Assembly (NCBI GenBank): GCA_947624335.1
Contig: CANQJX010000001.1
Coordinates: 1-38,679, forward strand
Reading direction: 5' to 3'
DNA: 38,679 bases
Source of the DNA: an uncultured Marvinbryantia sp.
Lineage (GTDB): Bacteria > Bacillota > Clostridia > Lachnospirales > Lachnospiraceae
Shown in pieces: positions 16,510 through 25,567 of this stretch. Made by a program: the position numbers and the translations under genes. Numbering within the stretch: position 1 is the first letter of the stretch; each line of letters begins with the position of its first letter. The notes under the pieces were generated by a model, which saw nothing but the letters and a program-made list of their open reading frames with translations, was not told the DNA's origin and ran no database searches.

Positions 16510-18384
16510 ATGAAATTAGAATGCAGTACGGATATTGTAGTGGTAGGCGCAGGACACGCCGGATGCGAAGCCGCGCTTGCCTGCGCAAGACTTGGCTTAA
16601 AGACGGTGATGTTTACGGTCAGCATAGACAGCATCGCGCTGATGCCCTGTAATCCCAATATCGGCGGAAGCGCAAAGGGACATTTGGTAAAAGAAATTGA
16701 CGCTCTGGGCGGCGAAATGGGAAAAAACATTGACCGCACGTTTATCCAGTCGAAAATGCTCAATAAATCCAAAGGGCCGGCGGTACATTCTCTGCGCGCG
16801 CAGGCGGACAAGCGGGACTACAGCGGCGCGATGAGAAAAACGCTGGAAAATACCAAGAATCTGACGATCAAACAGGCGGAGGTAGCGAAAATCCTTGTAG
16901 AAGACGGCGTTTTAAAAGGAGTGGAAACGTATTCGGGAGCGCTCTACCGATGCAGGGCATGTATTCTCTGCACCGGCACCTATCTGAAAGCGCGCTGTAT
17001 CTATGGGGACGTCAGCAACGCGACCGGTCCGAACGGGCTGCAGGCGGCAAATTATCTGACGGACTCTTTAAAAGAAAACGGGATTACGATGTACCGCTTT
17101 AAAACGGGAACGCCGGCGCGCATTGATAAACGCTCCATCGATTTTTCCAGAATGGAAGAACAGTTTGGCGACGAGACAATCGTTCCCTTTTCTTTTACCA
17201 CAGATCCGGAGGATGTGCAGATCGATCAGGTTTCCTGCTGGCTGACTTATACAAACGAAAGCACGCACGAAATTATCCGCAAAAATCTGGACCGCTCTCC
17301 GCTCTATTCGGGAATGATCGAAGGAACCGGGCCGCGCTACTGCCCTTCTATCGAAGACAAGGTAGTAAAATTTGCGGATAAAGACCGTCATCAGGTCTTT
17401 ATTGAACCGGAGGGACGCTATACCAATGAAATGTACATCGGAGGGATGTCCAGTTCGCTTCCGGAGGACGTTCAGGTGGCGATGTACCGCACCGTACCTG
17501 GGCTGGAGCAGGCGCAGATTGTGCGAAACGCTTACGCGATTGAATATGACTGCATAGACGCCAGACAGCTCTCTCCTACGCTGGAGTTTAAGAAAATATC
17601 CGGTTTGTTCAGCGCCGGGCAGTTTAACGGAAGCTCCGGATACGAGGAAGCCGCGGCGCAGGGGCTGGCGGCCGGAATTAACGCGGCAAGAAAGGTACAG
17701 GGAAAGGAACCGATCATTTTTGACCGCTCACAGTCTTATCTGGGAGTTCTGATCGACGACCTGGTGACAAAGGAAAACAAAGAACCTTACCGCATGATGA
17801 CGTCGCGCTCGGAGTACCGTCTGCTGCTTCGGCAGGACAACGCGGATCTGCGGCTTACTCCGCTGGGCCATGAGATCGGATTGATCCCGGACGAACGATA
17901 TGAGGAGCTGCTGGAGAAAAAACGGCAGATTGCGCAGGAAATCGCGCGCGTAGAAAATGTAAGAATCAGGCCGGAAAAAGACGTGCAGGCCTTTTTGGAA
18001 AGATACAACAGCGCGCCTTTAAAATCGGGAACTGCTTTGGCGGAACTGATCCGCAGGCCGGAGCTGGATTATGAGACGCTTGCGCCCCTGGATAAAGACC
18101 GCCCCGCGCTTATGCGGGGAGTTGCCGGCCAGGTGAATATCAATATTAAATACGAAGGATACATTCAGCGTCAGCGAAAGCAGGTGGAACAATTCCGGAA
18201 GCTGGAAAATAAAAAACTGCCGGATACGCTGGATTACATGCAGATTCACGGGCTGCGTCTGGAGGCGCGGCAAAAACTGAACCAATACCGCCCCGCTTCT
18301 GTCGGGCAGGCCTCGCGCATTTCCGGCGTTTCGCCGGCGGATATTTCGGTGCTCTTGATTTATTTAAAATCGAACAGGAAGTAA
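16510..18384 (+). CDS. mnmG: tRNA uridine-5-carboxymethylaminomethyl(34) synthesis enzyme MnmG
   Basis: This 624-residue FAD-dependent enzyme has the dinucleotide-binding motif VVGAGHAGCEAALA near the N-terminus. It also has the GidA family signatures GTYLKARCIYG and FNGSSGYEEAAAQG and the C-terminal helical domain that contacts MnmE. It supplies the redox chemistry of wobble U34 modification. Length is normal for the family. The ATG follows AAAGAGGTAGACTT, and rsmG begins 6 bases downstream. Confidence 0.97.
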   Translation: MKLECSTDIVVVGAGHAGCEAALACARLGLKTVMFTVSIDSIALMPCNPNIGGSAKGHLVKEIDALGGEMGKNIDRTFIQSKMLNKSKGPAVHSLRAQADKRDYSGAMRKTLENTKNLTIKQAEVAKILVEDGVLKGVETYSGALYRCRACILCTGTYLKARCIYGDVSNATGPNGLQAANYLTDSLKENGITMYRFKTGTPARIDKRSIDFSRMEEQFGDETIVPFSFTTDPEDVQIDQVSCWLTYTNESTHEIIRKNLDRSPLYSGMIEGTGPRYCPSIEDKVVKFADKDRHQVFIEPEGRYTNEMYIGGMSSSLPEDVQVAMYRTVPGLEQAQIVRNAYAIEYDCIDARQLSPTLEFKKISGLFSAGQFNGSSGYEEAAAQGLAAGINAARKVQGKEPIIFDRSQSYLGVLIDDLVTKENKEPYRMMTSRSEYRLLLRQDNADLRLTPLGHEIGLIPDERYEELLEKKRQIAQEIARVENVRIRPEKDVQAFLERYNSAPLKSGTALAELIRRPELDYETLAPLDKDRPALMRGVAGQVNINIKYEGYIQRQRKQVEQFRKLENKKLPDTLDYMQIHGLRLEARQKLNQYRPASVGQASRISGVSPADISVLLIYLKSNRK

Positions 18385-18390
18385 AAAAGA

Positions 18391-19116
18391 ATGGACAGAA
18401 CGTATGATATAAACGCTTTTTGCGAGGACTGCAGGGAAATGAATGTAACGCTTTCTGCCGAACAACTGGCGCAGTTTCAGCGTTATTATGAGTGCCTGAC
18501 GCAGTGGAATGCTTTTATGAACCTCACTGCCGTTACAGATTACGGGGAAGTTTTGAAAAAACATTTTCTGGACAGCCTTGCGCTGGCTAAGGCGGCGGAT
18601 CTGAAAAAGGTAAGACGTCTGATTGATATTGGCACAGGCGCCGGTTTCCCCGGAATCCCGATAAAAATTGCGTTTCCGCAAATGGAGGTAGTGCTTCTGG
18701 ATTCTCTGGGAAAACGCGTAAAATTTTTAGACCATGTCATAAGCGAATTGCAGTTGTCTCAAATAACCGCAATCCACGGAAGGGCTGAAGAATTTGCAAA
18801 AAGCAACGATTACAGAGAACGCTTTGATCTGGCGGTATCCCGCGCCGTGGCGAATCTTTCTACCCTTTGTGAATATTGTATACCGTATACAAAACTACAC
18901 GGAGCGTTTATATCCTACAAATCGGGAAAAATTGAGGAAGAATTACAGGCCGCCCAAAACGCGATTGCGGCTCTTGGCGGAAAAACAGAGAATATCTGCA
19001 AATTTTCGTTAAAAGATGTCGGGGAACGGTCTCTGGTTGTAATTCGCAAGACGCGCGCTACGCCCAAAAAATATCCCAGGAAAGCAGGAACGCCTTCCCG
19101 GGAACCGTTATCGTAA
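18391..19116 (+). CDS. rsmG: 16S rRNA (guanine(527)-N7)-methyltransferase RsmG
   Basis: The 241-residue SAM-dependent methyltransferase has the GidB motifs MNLTAVTD, KHFLDSLAL, and the SAM-binding loop DIGTGAGFPGIPIKI, followed by LLDSLGKRVKFL. It methylates G527 of 16S rRNA; loss of the family enzyme gives low-level streptomycin resistance. It closes the mnmE-mnmG-rsmG run. The final residues (about 225-241) are basic and not part of the conserved fold. Confidence 0.96.
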   Translation: MDRTYDINAFCEDCREMNVTLSAEQLAQFQRYYECLTQWNAFMNLTAVTDYGEVLKKHFLDSLALAKAADLKKVRRLIDIGTGAGFPGIPIKIAFPQMEVVLLDSLGKRVKFLDHVISELQLSQITAIHGRAEEFAKSNDYRERFDLAVSRAVANLSTLCEYCIPYTKLHGAFISYKSGKIEEELQAAQNAIAALGGKTENICKFSLKDVGERSLVVIRKTRATPKKYPRKAGTPSREPLS

Positions 19117-19186
19117 TTTTTAAACCATGCTGCTGCACAGACCCGCAAAATCCCCGGAGGCTCTTTGCTCTTCGCTTCGCGTGATC

Positions 19187-20128
19187 CTATAAAAACCGGC
19201 AGAATTTTTCCGGCGCTTCTAACTGCGGAAGCGCTTTTGTTTTTTCAACAAAGTGACAGCAAACCGATGCGTTTACATTCTGATAAGACTGCGCGATCTT
19301 CCGGCAATCCTTTATTTCCTCTCCAAAAATCAGATCTATCGGCTGGCTAAGGGAGGACAAGGCATAACGGACATCGAGGTTTACATAATGCCCTTTTATG
19401 CTGGCGTACAGATACCGCCCTCTCCCGCCGGAAAGATGAGCGGATTCATAGTAGGTTTGAACCAGCTTCGGCTGAATATGAAACGGATTATAAAAATAAC
19501 TTTCGGTGAATTCATATTGAAGCTGTTCAAAACTTGTGAGTATATAATATAAGGAAACGCCCAGAATCGGCAAACTCAAAATTGCTTTTGCCATTTTAGA
19601 ACGGCGGTTCGGCTGCACAGCCGCAGCCCCCAGACTTTCCGGGTTAACCAGCCGCAGCCTTCCAAACAGATCCGGGTGCATTTTCGCTGCGGTAATTGCA
19701 AAGGCGCAGGATTTTCCGGAGGCAAGCACATCAGTCTTTCCTCGGATGATTTTTTCTGCAAAGTCGGATATCAACTGCATATAAAGATAGTTGCTGTAAA
19801 CAATATTAGGCTTTTCGGAACGTCCGCAGCCCAACAGGTCAATGGCGTAAACCGTATGATCTTTTGAAAGGGAAGAAATTACTTCCGCCCACTCCTGCCT
19901 GGAAGCTGCGGGATGCAAATCGTGGATGACAAGCAGAGGAGATCCGCTGCCGGATTTTGTATAATAAATAGCCCCGTGTCTCCACTTATAGAAAGTTCCT
20001 TCCTTCTTTTTTAATAAGTGCCGATATACTGCGGTTGATTCAATAAATTTATTGACCAGGCACATGGCAACGGATGCGCCGACCGCTAATTTGACAAATG
20101 TTTTTAAACGATGTTTCATGTGAAACAT
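19187..20128 (-). CDS. Membrane-anchored alpha/beta-hydrolase-like protein with eroded triad
   Basis: The 313-residue protein has an N-terminal hydrophobic segment (about 11-28) then an alpha/beta-hydrolase fold: YAIDLLGCGRSEKP, a nucleophile elbow GKSCA around Ser140, and a C-terminal LPQLEAPEKF that aligns with the usual GHLPHLEAPEEF. The catalytic His position is Ala299, the acid-loop Asp is not evident (FGEEIKDC), and the oxyanion HG is HD. Ser may be intact but a classical triad is not. The ATG at 20128 is preceded by GGGGAAAGGGG, and the next ATG (20119) is also possible. The start lies inside a parS site. It is divergent from parA; function unknown. Confidence 0.75.
   Translation of the reverse strand: MFHMKHRLKTFVKLAVGASVAMCLVNKFIESTAVYRHLLKKKEGTFYKWRHGAIYYTKSGSGSPLLVIHDLHPAASRQEWAEVISSLSKDHTVYAIDLLGCGRSEKPNIVYSNYLYMQLISDFAEKIIRGKTDVLASGKSCAFAITAAKMHPDLFGRLRLVNPESLGAAAVQPNRRSKMAKAILSLPILGVSLYYILTSFEQLQYEFTESYFYNPFHIQPKLVQTYYESAHLSGGRGRYLYASIKGHYVNLDVRYALSSLSQPIDLIFGEEIKDCRKIAQSYQNVNASVCCHFVEKTKALPQLEAPEKFCRFL
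20112..20127. promoter_or_regulatory. parS site 1 (ParB binding site), overlapping the hydrolase start
   Basis: TGTTTCATGTGAAACA differs from the canonical Firmicute parS (TGTTTCACGTGAAACA) at one central base. It is identical to site 2. On the minus strand it encodes the first residues of the hydrolase-like protein. Closeness to parA-parB supports the call. Confidence 0.85.
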
Positions 20129-20183
20129 TCCCCTTTCCCCAGTATAAATATAATAGGAGCAAAAAGCATTGTTTCCTTCCATT

Positions 20184-20212
20184 AGTATAATCGAAATGAA
20201 GGCCGGTTACAA
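20184..20212 (-). promoter_or_regulatory. Candidate promoter of the hydrolase-like gene
   Basis: On the minus strand TTGTAA (20207-20212) and TATACT (20184-20189) have a 17-base spacer, about 55 bases before the ATG. It lies between the two parS sites, so ParB spreading could affect it. Confidence 0.5.
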
Positions 20213-20253
20213 GAACAAAATTATGCTAATTTTCGCGGCGTTTCCGAAACGAA

Positions 20254-20269
20254 TGTTTCATGTGAAACA
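20254..20269. promoter_or_regulatory. parS site 2 (ParB binding site) upstream of parA
   Basis: A second exact copy of TGTTTCATGTGAAACA, 142 bp from site 1 and 74 bases before the parA ATG. It lies just upstream of a TATACT at 20307-20312 that could be the parA -10 element, so ParB could autoregulate the operon. Confidence 0.85.
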
Positions 20270-20343
20270 TTTTCATGTAAATGTAGATTTCTGATGTAAA
20301 GTGTGTTATACTTCTTACTAGTACATTTAAAGGGGATTTTGAT

Positions 20344-21117
20344 ATGGGACGAGTGATTGTTGTCGCCAATCAAAAAGGCGGCGTGGGGAAAACCACAACG
20401 GCAATTAACCTGTCTGCCTGTCTTGCCGAGATGGGGAAAAAGGTACTGGCGATTGACATGGATCCGCAAGGAAACATGACGAGCGGACTCGGCGTAGACA
20501 AAAACGAGGCGGACAACACCGTATATGAATTGCTTTTAGGAGAAACAGATATAAAGAGCTGCCTGCAAAGCAGCATTGTAGACGGACTGGAGCTGATTGC
20601 TTCCAACATTAATCTGGCGGGAGCGGAAATCGAATTAATTGGGGCGGAAGAAAAAGAATTTATTTTGCAAAAATCGTTAGAAACGATAAAAGATGGGTAT
20701 GATTTTGTTATCATTGACTGCCCGCCGTCCTTAAATATGCTGACGATTAATTCGATGTGCGCGGCGGATACCGTTCTGGTGCCGATTCAATGCGAATATT
20801 ACGCGCTGGAAGGATTATCGCAGTTGATTCATACGATTGAACTTGTACAGGAACGCCTGAATCCGCGTCTGGAAATAGAGGGCGTAGTGTTTACCATGTA
20901 TGACGCGCGCACAAACTTATCACTGCAGGTAGTCGAAAATGTAAAAAACAATCTGCATCAGACTATTTATAAGACGATCATACCGCGCAATGTGCGTTTA
21001 GCGGAAGCGCCCAGCCATGGCATGCCGATCAATCTGTACGATACAAAATCGGCGGGCGCGGAAAGCTATCGGATGTTAGCGGATGAAGTAATGCATAGAG
21101 GAGAGGAAGAATGGTAA
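20344..21117 (+). CDS. parA: Chromosome-partitioning ATPase ParA (Soj)
   Basis: The 257-residue deviant Walker-A ATPase begins with VVANQKGGVGKTTTAINL, followed by MDPQGNMTSGLG and VIIDCPPSLNML. ParA/Soj binds DNA as an ATP dimer, is stimulated by ParB, and in Bacillus also regulates DnaA. The ATG follows AAAGGGGA. Its stop overlaps the parB start by 7 bases, so the two are translationally coupled. Confidence 0.97.
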   Translation: MGRVIVVANQKGGVGKTTTAINLSACLAEMGKKVLAIDMDPQGNMTSGLGVDKNEADNTVYELLLGETDIKSCLQSSIVDGLELIASNINLAGAEIELIGAEEKEFILQKSLETIKDGYDFVIIDCPPSLNMLTINSMCAADTVLVPIQCEYYALEGLSQLIHTIELVQERLNPRLEIEGVVFTMYDARTNLSLQVVENVKNNLHQTIYKTIIPRNVRLAEAPSHGMPINLYDTKSAGAESYRMLADEVMHRGEEEW

Positions 21118-22010
21118 AAAAATCTGGCTTAGGGAGAGGTCTGGATTCTCTGATCGCCCCGGCTCCCCGAAAAACGGAAGCCGCGCAGGCGACCTCCGCG
21201 GATCCGGAAAAGGCGACGGCGCAGGACGGCGTCCTGATTGTGAAAACTTCGGAAATTGAGCCAAACAGAGCGCAGCCAAGAAAAAATTTTGATGAGGATG
21301 CGCTTTTGGAGCTTTCCGATTCCATCAAACAGTTTGGCGTGATCCAGCCGCTGGTTGTGCAGAAAAAGGGCAGCCGCTATGAAATCATAGCCGGCGAACG
21401 GCGCTGGCGCGCCGCAAAAAAGGCAGGCGTCCGCAAGGTGCCCGTCATTGTCAAGGAATATACGCCGCAGGAAGTAATGGAGATCTCTCTGATTGAAAAC
21501 ATACAGCGCGAAGATCTGAATCCGATTGAGGAAGCGCAGGCGTACAAGCATCTTTTAGAAGAATATCATTTAAAACAGGACGAGGTGGCGGAACGGGTAT
21601 CGAAAAGCCGCACCGCAGTTACAAATGCGATCCGTCTTTTAAAGCTGGACGAGCGGGTACAGCAGATGGTAATTGACGATATGATTTCAACGGGCCATGC
21701 GCGCGCGCTGCTTGCACTGGAAAACAAGGACGAGCAGTATGAACTGGCGGGGCGCATCTTCGACGAAAAAATCAGCGTGCGCGAAACGGAAAAACTGGTG
21801 AAGCGCCTTCGGAATCCCAAACCGGCAAAAACAAAGGCGGAAAACGTTTATGCGCTGGTATATAAAGATTTGGAAGAAAAGATCAAAGCGATTCTCGGCA
21901 CCAAGGTGACAATCGACCACAAAGCGAATAATAAGGGGAAGATCACCATTGAATATTATTCGAATGAAGAACTGGAGCGAATTGTGGAAATGATGGAAAC
22001 CTTAAGATAG
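21111..22010 (+). CDS. parB: Chromosome-partitioning protein ParB (Spo0J)
   Basis: The 299-residue protein has the N-terminal SGLGRGLDSLI segment that stimulates ParA. The CTP-binding ParB domain carries NPIEEAQAY and the catalytic-loop motif GERRWRAAKKAG, and a helix-turn-helix region follows (SKSRTAVTNAIRLLKL). A C-terminal dimerisation domain completes it. ParB loads at parS and slides as a CTP clamp to recruit SMC. Two parS sites lie immediately upstream of parA. Confidence 0.97.
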   Translation: MVKKSGLGRGLDSLIAPAPRKTEAAQATSADPEKATAQDGVLIVKTSEIEPNRAQPRKNFDEDALLELSDSIKQFGVIQPLVVQKKGSRYEIIAGERRWRAAKKAGVRKVPVIVKEYTPQEVMEISLIENIQREDLNPIEEAQAYKHLLEEYHLKQDEVAERVSKSRTAVTNAIRLLKLDERVQQMVIDDMISTGHARALLALENKDEQYELAGRIFDEKISVRETEKLVKRLRNPKPAKTKAENVYALVYKDLEEKIKAILGTKVTIDHKANNKGKITIEYYSNEELERIVEMMETLR

Positions 22011-22021
22011 GAGTATAAAGA

Positions 22022-22531
22022 ATGGAAAATTCAATTTTAAACGACCTGATCATTGATCCGGGGATCATTCTCATCTTAATGATGATAGCAATTATCATAT
22101 TGTTTGTGCTTCAAATCAAAGCGATCTTTAAATTGAACCGCTTTATGAAAAAGTACAAAAGCTTTATGAAGGGAAAAGACGGGATATCCCTGGAAAAAAC
22201 TATCCTGCGCAGCATGAACGATATTGATATGCTGATGGAATCCAGCAAAAACCACATGGAGGAGATCCGGCAGCTAAAAGAAATTCAGCTTCACACACTG
22301 AATAAAACTGCGATTGTAAAATACGATGCGTTTAAAGAAATGGGAGGCAAGCTGAGTTTCGCCCTGGCGATGCTGGATCAGGAAAACAGCGGGTTCGTGC
22401 TGAACGCGATTCACAGCAGAGAAGGATGCTATACCTATATTAAAGAGATTGTAAAAGGGGAATCCTATATTATATTGGGAGAAGAAGAAAAAGAAGCGCT
22501 GCGTCAGGCAGTAAATATGTATGTAGATTAG
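22022..22531 (+). CDS. DUF4446 family membrane protein
   Basis: The 169-residue protein has one N-terminal transmembrane segment (about 12-34), a basic stretch, a helical region (about 55-95) and a C-terminal domain with YDAFKEMGGKLSFALAMLD. This is the DUF4446 pattern, a family typically found beside parB or serS in Clostridia. Function is unknown. The tight spacing (11 bases after parB, 10 before serS) implies co-transcription. A role at the membrane near the origin is conceivable but not shown. Confidence 0.85.
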   Translation: MENSILNDLIIDPGIILILMMIAIIILFVLQIKAIFKLNRFMKKYKSFMKGKDGISLEKTILRSMNDIDMLMESSKNHMEEIRQLKEIQLHTLNKTAIVKYDAFKEMGGKLSFALAMLDQENSGFVLNAIHSREGCYTYIKEIVKGESYIILGEEEKEALRQAVNMYVD

Positions 22532-22541
22532 GAGCAAAACT

Positions 22542-23831
22542 ATGTTAGACATTAAATTTTTAAGAGAAAATCCGGAAATTGTAAAACAGAATATCCGCAA
22601 TAAATTTCAGGACCAGAAGCTGGAACTGGTTGACGAAGTGATCGCTCTGGATCAGAGAAACCGCGAGATTAAAAGCGAAGTGGAAGCGCTGCGCGCAAAC
22701 CGCAATAAATATTCCAAGCAGATCGGCGCTTTGATGGGGCAGGGCAAAAAAGAAGAAGCGGAAGAAATAAAAAAACAGGTAACGGCGCAGGCGGATCAGG
22801 TGGCCGCTCTTTCTGAAGAGGAAAAAGAAGTAGAAGAAAAGATCCGCCGGATTATGATGGTGATTCCCAACATCATCGATCCGTCTGTTCCCATCGGAAA
22901 AGACGACAGTGAGAATGTGGAGATTCAAAAGTTTGGCGATCCGGTGGTCCCCGATTTTGAGATTCCCTACCATACCGAAATCATGGAGCGCTTCGACGGG
23001 ATTGACTTTGACGCCGCGCGCGAGGTGGCGGGCAACGGCTTCTATTATCTGATGGGCGACATCGCCAGACTGCATTCGGCGGTAATTTCCTACGCGCGGG
23101 ATTTTATGATTAACCGCGGCTTTACTTACTGCGTGCCGCCGTTTATGATCCGCAGCAAAGTGGTAACGGGCGTTATGAGTTTTGCCGAAATGGAATCCAT
23201 GATGTATAAGATCGAGGGCGAAGACCTGTATCTGATCGGCACCAGCGAACATTCCATGATCGGTAAATTTATTGATACGGTGATCCCGGAAAAAGAGCTT
23301 CCCAAAACCCTGACCAGCTATTCTCCGTGCTTCCGTAAAGAAAAGGGCGCGCACGGGATAGAAGAACGCGGCGTTTACCGCATCCATCAGTTTGAAAAGC
23401 AGGAAATGATTGTTGTCTGCAAACCGCAGGAAAGCATGATCTGGTATGATAAGCTGTGGCAGAATACGGTAGACTTGTTCCGTTCCATGGATATTCCGGT
23501 CCGCACGCTGGAATGCTGTTCGGGAGATCTGGCGGATCTGAAGGTAAAATCCTGCGACGTGGAGGCATGGTCTCCGCGCCAGAAAAAATATTTTGAGGTG
23601 GGAAGCTGCTCCAATCTGGGAGACGCGCAGGCAAGGCGCCTCAAAATCCGCGTAAACGGGGAAGACGGCAAAAAGTATCTTGCGCATACGTTAAACAACA
23701 CGGTAGTGGCGCCGCCGCGTATGCTGATCGCATTTTTGGAGAATAATCTCAATGCCGACGGAAGCGTAAACATTCCGGAAGCGCTTCAGATGTATATGGG
23801 CGGCATGAAAAAAATAGAACCGAAACATTGA
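22542..23831 (+). CDS. serS: Serine--tRNA ligase
   Basis: The 429-residue class II synthetase has the long N-terminal antiparallel coiled coil (about residues 28-105) that binds the tRNA-Ser variable arm. The catalytic motifs follow: motif 2 at FRKEKGAHGIEERGVYRIHQFEK and motif 3 at NNTVVAPPRMLIAFLEN (split here: TVVAPPRML is the core). No T-box leader fits in the 10-base gap upstream, so expression depends on the parA-parB transcript or an internal promoter. Confidence 0.97.
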   Translation: MLDIKFLRENPEIVKQNIRNKFQDQKLELVDEVIALDQRNREIKSEVEALRANRNKYSKQIGALMGQGKKEEAEEIKKQVTAQADQVAALSEEEKEVEEKIRRIMMVIPNIIDPSVPIGKDDSENVEIQKFGDPVVPDFEIPYHTEIMERFDGIDFDAAREVAGNGFYYLMGDIARLHSAVISYARDFMINRGFTYCVPPFMIRSKVVTGVMSFAEMESMMYKIEGEDLYLIGTSEHSMIGKFIDTVIPEKELPKTLTSYSPCFRKEKGAHGIEERGVYRIHQFEKQEMIVVCKPQESMIWYDKLWQNTVDLFRSMDIPVRTLECCSGDLADLKVKSCDVEAWSPRQKKYFEVGSCSNLGDAQARRLKIRVNGEDGKKYLAHTLNNTVVAPPRMLIAFLENNLNADGSVNIPEALQMYMGGMKKIEPKH

Positions 23832-23840
23832 GGGAAACAT

Positions 23841-24713
23841 ATGCATAAATTTTTGCGTTCAATCGGATTTAGTAATTTGACGGACAGGGGGAGCATAGAC
23901 GCGCTTTTAAGAGAAGTCTGCGCATCCTGCGACGTCCGCAATGCGGTGCGCACGCAAAACGGGAACGCCTTTGTGGAATACCGGAAGGAATATGCGCCCA
24001 GATGCGGACTGATCGTCTGCGGTGAAATGGATCAAAACGGTTTTCACCAGGACTACTATTTTCCGTATTATCAAACAGACACAGTCAGCAGCTATGCCGA
24101 CATTGTAGTGGAAAAACATGCCGGAAAAGATTCTTTTGCGGGAGTATGCGAGGACGTGCGCATCGGAACGTCGCTGATTTTTTACGTTCTCAACGCCGCG
24201 CAGTATCAGCGCGAGGCGATCAATACCCTGGCGGCCGGCAACACGAGCGTATCGTTTACCGCGCTTTCTTCCGAGGGAAAAATTTTGCTCCCGGTCAGAA
24301 AAGCGCCCAATCAGACGCTGCTGGATATGGAGGCCGCAAGCACGCGCAGCCGCCTGATCGCAGCGGCGAAAAACGGGGATGAAAGCGCGATCGAAAGCCT
24401 GACTCTGGAAGACATCGACACTTATAACAGGGTTTCCAGGCGGATTCTGACAGAAGACGTGTACAGCATAGTAGATACGCTGTTTATGCCGTTTGGAATG
24501 GAGTGCGACCACTATCAGATTATGGGAGAAATCCAGTCTGTAAAGAAAGTGCAGAATAGCCGCACAAAAGAATACCTTTATCAGATGAACCTGCTGTGCA
24601 ACAATATCCGCCTGGACGTCTGCATCAATGAAGCGGATTTGCTGGGAGATCCGGACGAGGGACGCCGTTTCAAGGGAGACGTGTGGCTGCAGGGAAACAT
24701 CAATTTTACCTGA
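23841..24713 (+). CDS. DUF3881 family protein
   Basis: The 290-residue soluble protein matches the DUF3881 pattern (begins MHKFLRSIGFSNL; QDYYFPYY near residue 75; GTSLIFYVLN near 107). The family is, to my knowledge, mainly found in Lachnospiraceae and has no assigned function. No catalytic motif, membrane segment or signal peptide is visible. It is 9 bases after serS and ends the plus-strand run at a terminator. Confidence 0.75.
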   Translation: MHKFLRSIGFSNLTDRGSIDALLREVCASCDVRNAVRTQNGNAFVEYRKEYAPRCGLIVCGEMDQNGFHQDYYFPYYQTDTVSSYADIVVEKHAGKDSFAGVCEDVRIGTSLIFYVLNAAQYQREAINTLAAGNTSVSFTALSSEGKILLPVRKAPNQTLLDMEAASTRSRLIAAAKNGDESAIESLTLEDIDTYNRVSRRILTEDVYSIVDTLFMPFGMECDHYQIMGEIQSVKKVQNSRTKEYLYQMNLLCNNIRLDVCINEADLLGDPDEGRRFKGDVWLQGNINFT

Positions 24714-24756
24714 TAGCAGTTTATGCAATGGACGGCGATATGATAATCTGCAGTAC

Positions 24757-24819
24757 AAAAAAGCCGCTGCGTCGGCGGTCGGTCCGAAACGGATCCGATC
24801 ACAGATACAGCGGTTTTTC
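24757..24819. terminator. Bidirectional terminator between DUF3881 gene and aquaporin
   Basis: An outer stem CCGCTG (24764-24769)/CAGCGG (24808-24813) is flanked by A6 on one side and T5 on the other. The intervening bases contain a second imperfect inverted repeat (CGGTCGGTCCG with CGGATCCGATC). It lies between convergent genes and can serve both. Confidence 0.7.
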
Positions 24820-24852
24820 TATAACTTCTATTTTAATAATAAAGAAAAAATA

Positions 24853-25545
24853 TTACGCCTCTTTGCGCAGCGCCTTGTAAACAACCGCTGCCAGAGCCGC
24901 GCCCACAAACGGGCCTGCGATAAACACCCAGATACATGCGATCGGAGCGGTGTTGCCTGTGCATGCCGCAACAATCGCCGGGCCAAGGCTTCGCGCTGGA
25001 TTTACGCTGGTGCCGGTCAGACCGATGCCGAGGATATGTACCAGCGTTAAAGTGAAGCCGATTACAACGCCGGCAAAAGAGCCGTGGTTTGCCTCTTTAT
25101 CCGTTACGCCGAGAATCGTCAGCACAAAAATGAAAGTAAGCACCGCTTCGACAAGCAGGCCGGATAAAGCGCTGCCGTTTACTCCGGCAAGGCCGTTTGA
25201 ACCGAAGCCGCCGGTCATATCCGTTACCTGGCCGGAAGTAAAAATAGCGGCCAGGATAAGAGCGCCCGCCAGCGCGCCAAGACACTGGGCTACGACATAA
25301 CCGACAAAATCTTTTTTGTCCATACCGCCGCTGATCAGCACCCCTAAGGATACCGCCGGATTAATGTGACAGCCGGAAATATTTCCGATACAGTATGCCA
25401 TTCCTACGATCACCAGACCAAAAGCAAGCGCTGTCAGCAAGTAACCGCTGCCCGCCGCGGCATCGCAGCCGACCAGCATAGCCGTACCGCAGCCAAGAAT
25501 GACTAAAACCGCCGTACCGATAAATTCCGCAACATACTTTTTCAT
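24853..25545 (-). CDS. Aquaporin (AqpZ-like MIP family channel)
   Basis: The 230-residue protein has six membrane segments and both NPA loops (HINPAVSLG near residue 61 and SVNPARSLG near 182). The selectivity-filter positions line up with E. coli AqpZ as Phe (AFGL), His (LVHILG), Thr (GTSVNPA) and Arg (NPARS). This predicts water selectivity rather than glycerol uptake. The ATG follows AGGAGG at 9 bases. It is a single gene facing DUF3881 across a shared terminator. Confidence 0.92.
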   Translation of the reverse strand: MKKYVAEFIGTAVLVILGCGTAMLVGCDAAAGSGYLLTALAFGLVIVGMAYCIGNISGCHINPAVSLGVLISGGMDKKDFVGYVVAQCLGALAGALILAAIFTSGQVTDMTGGFGSNGLAGVNGSALSGLLVEAVLTFIFVLTILGVTDKEANHGSFAGVVIGFTLTLVHILGIGLTGTSVNPARSLGPAIVAACTGNTAPIACIWVFIAGPFVGAALAAVVYKALRKEA

Positions 25546-25567
25546 GTTACCATACCTCCTTTTGTAA

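Noticed and set aside
22500..22545. A T-box riboswitch before serS
   Set aside because: The gap to the upstream gene is 10 bases and no T-box core sequence is present.
22560..23687. A 375-codon open frame on the minus strand inside serS
   Set aside because: It lies wholly antisense to a firmly identified serS, is rich in His/Phe/Arg as expected from reverse reading of this codon usage, and matches no family I recognise.
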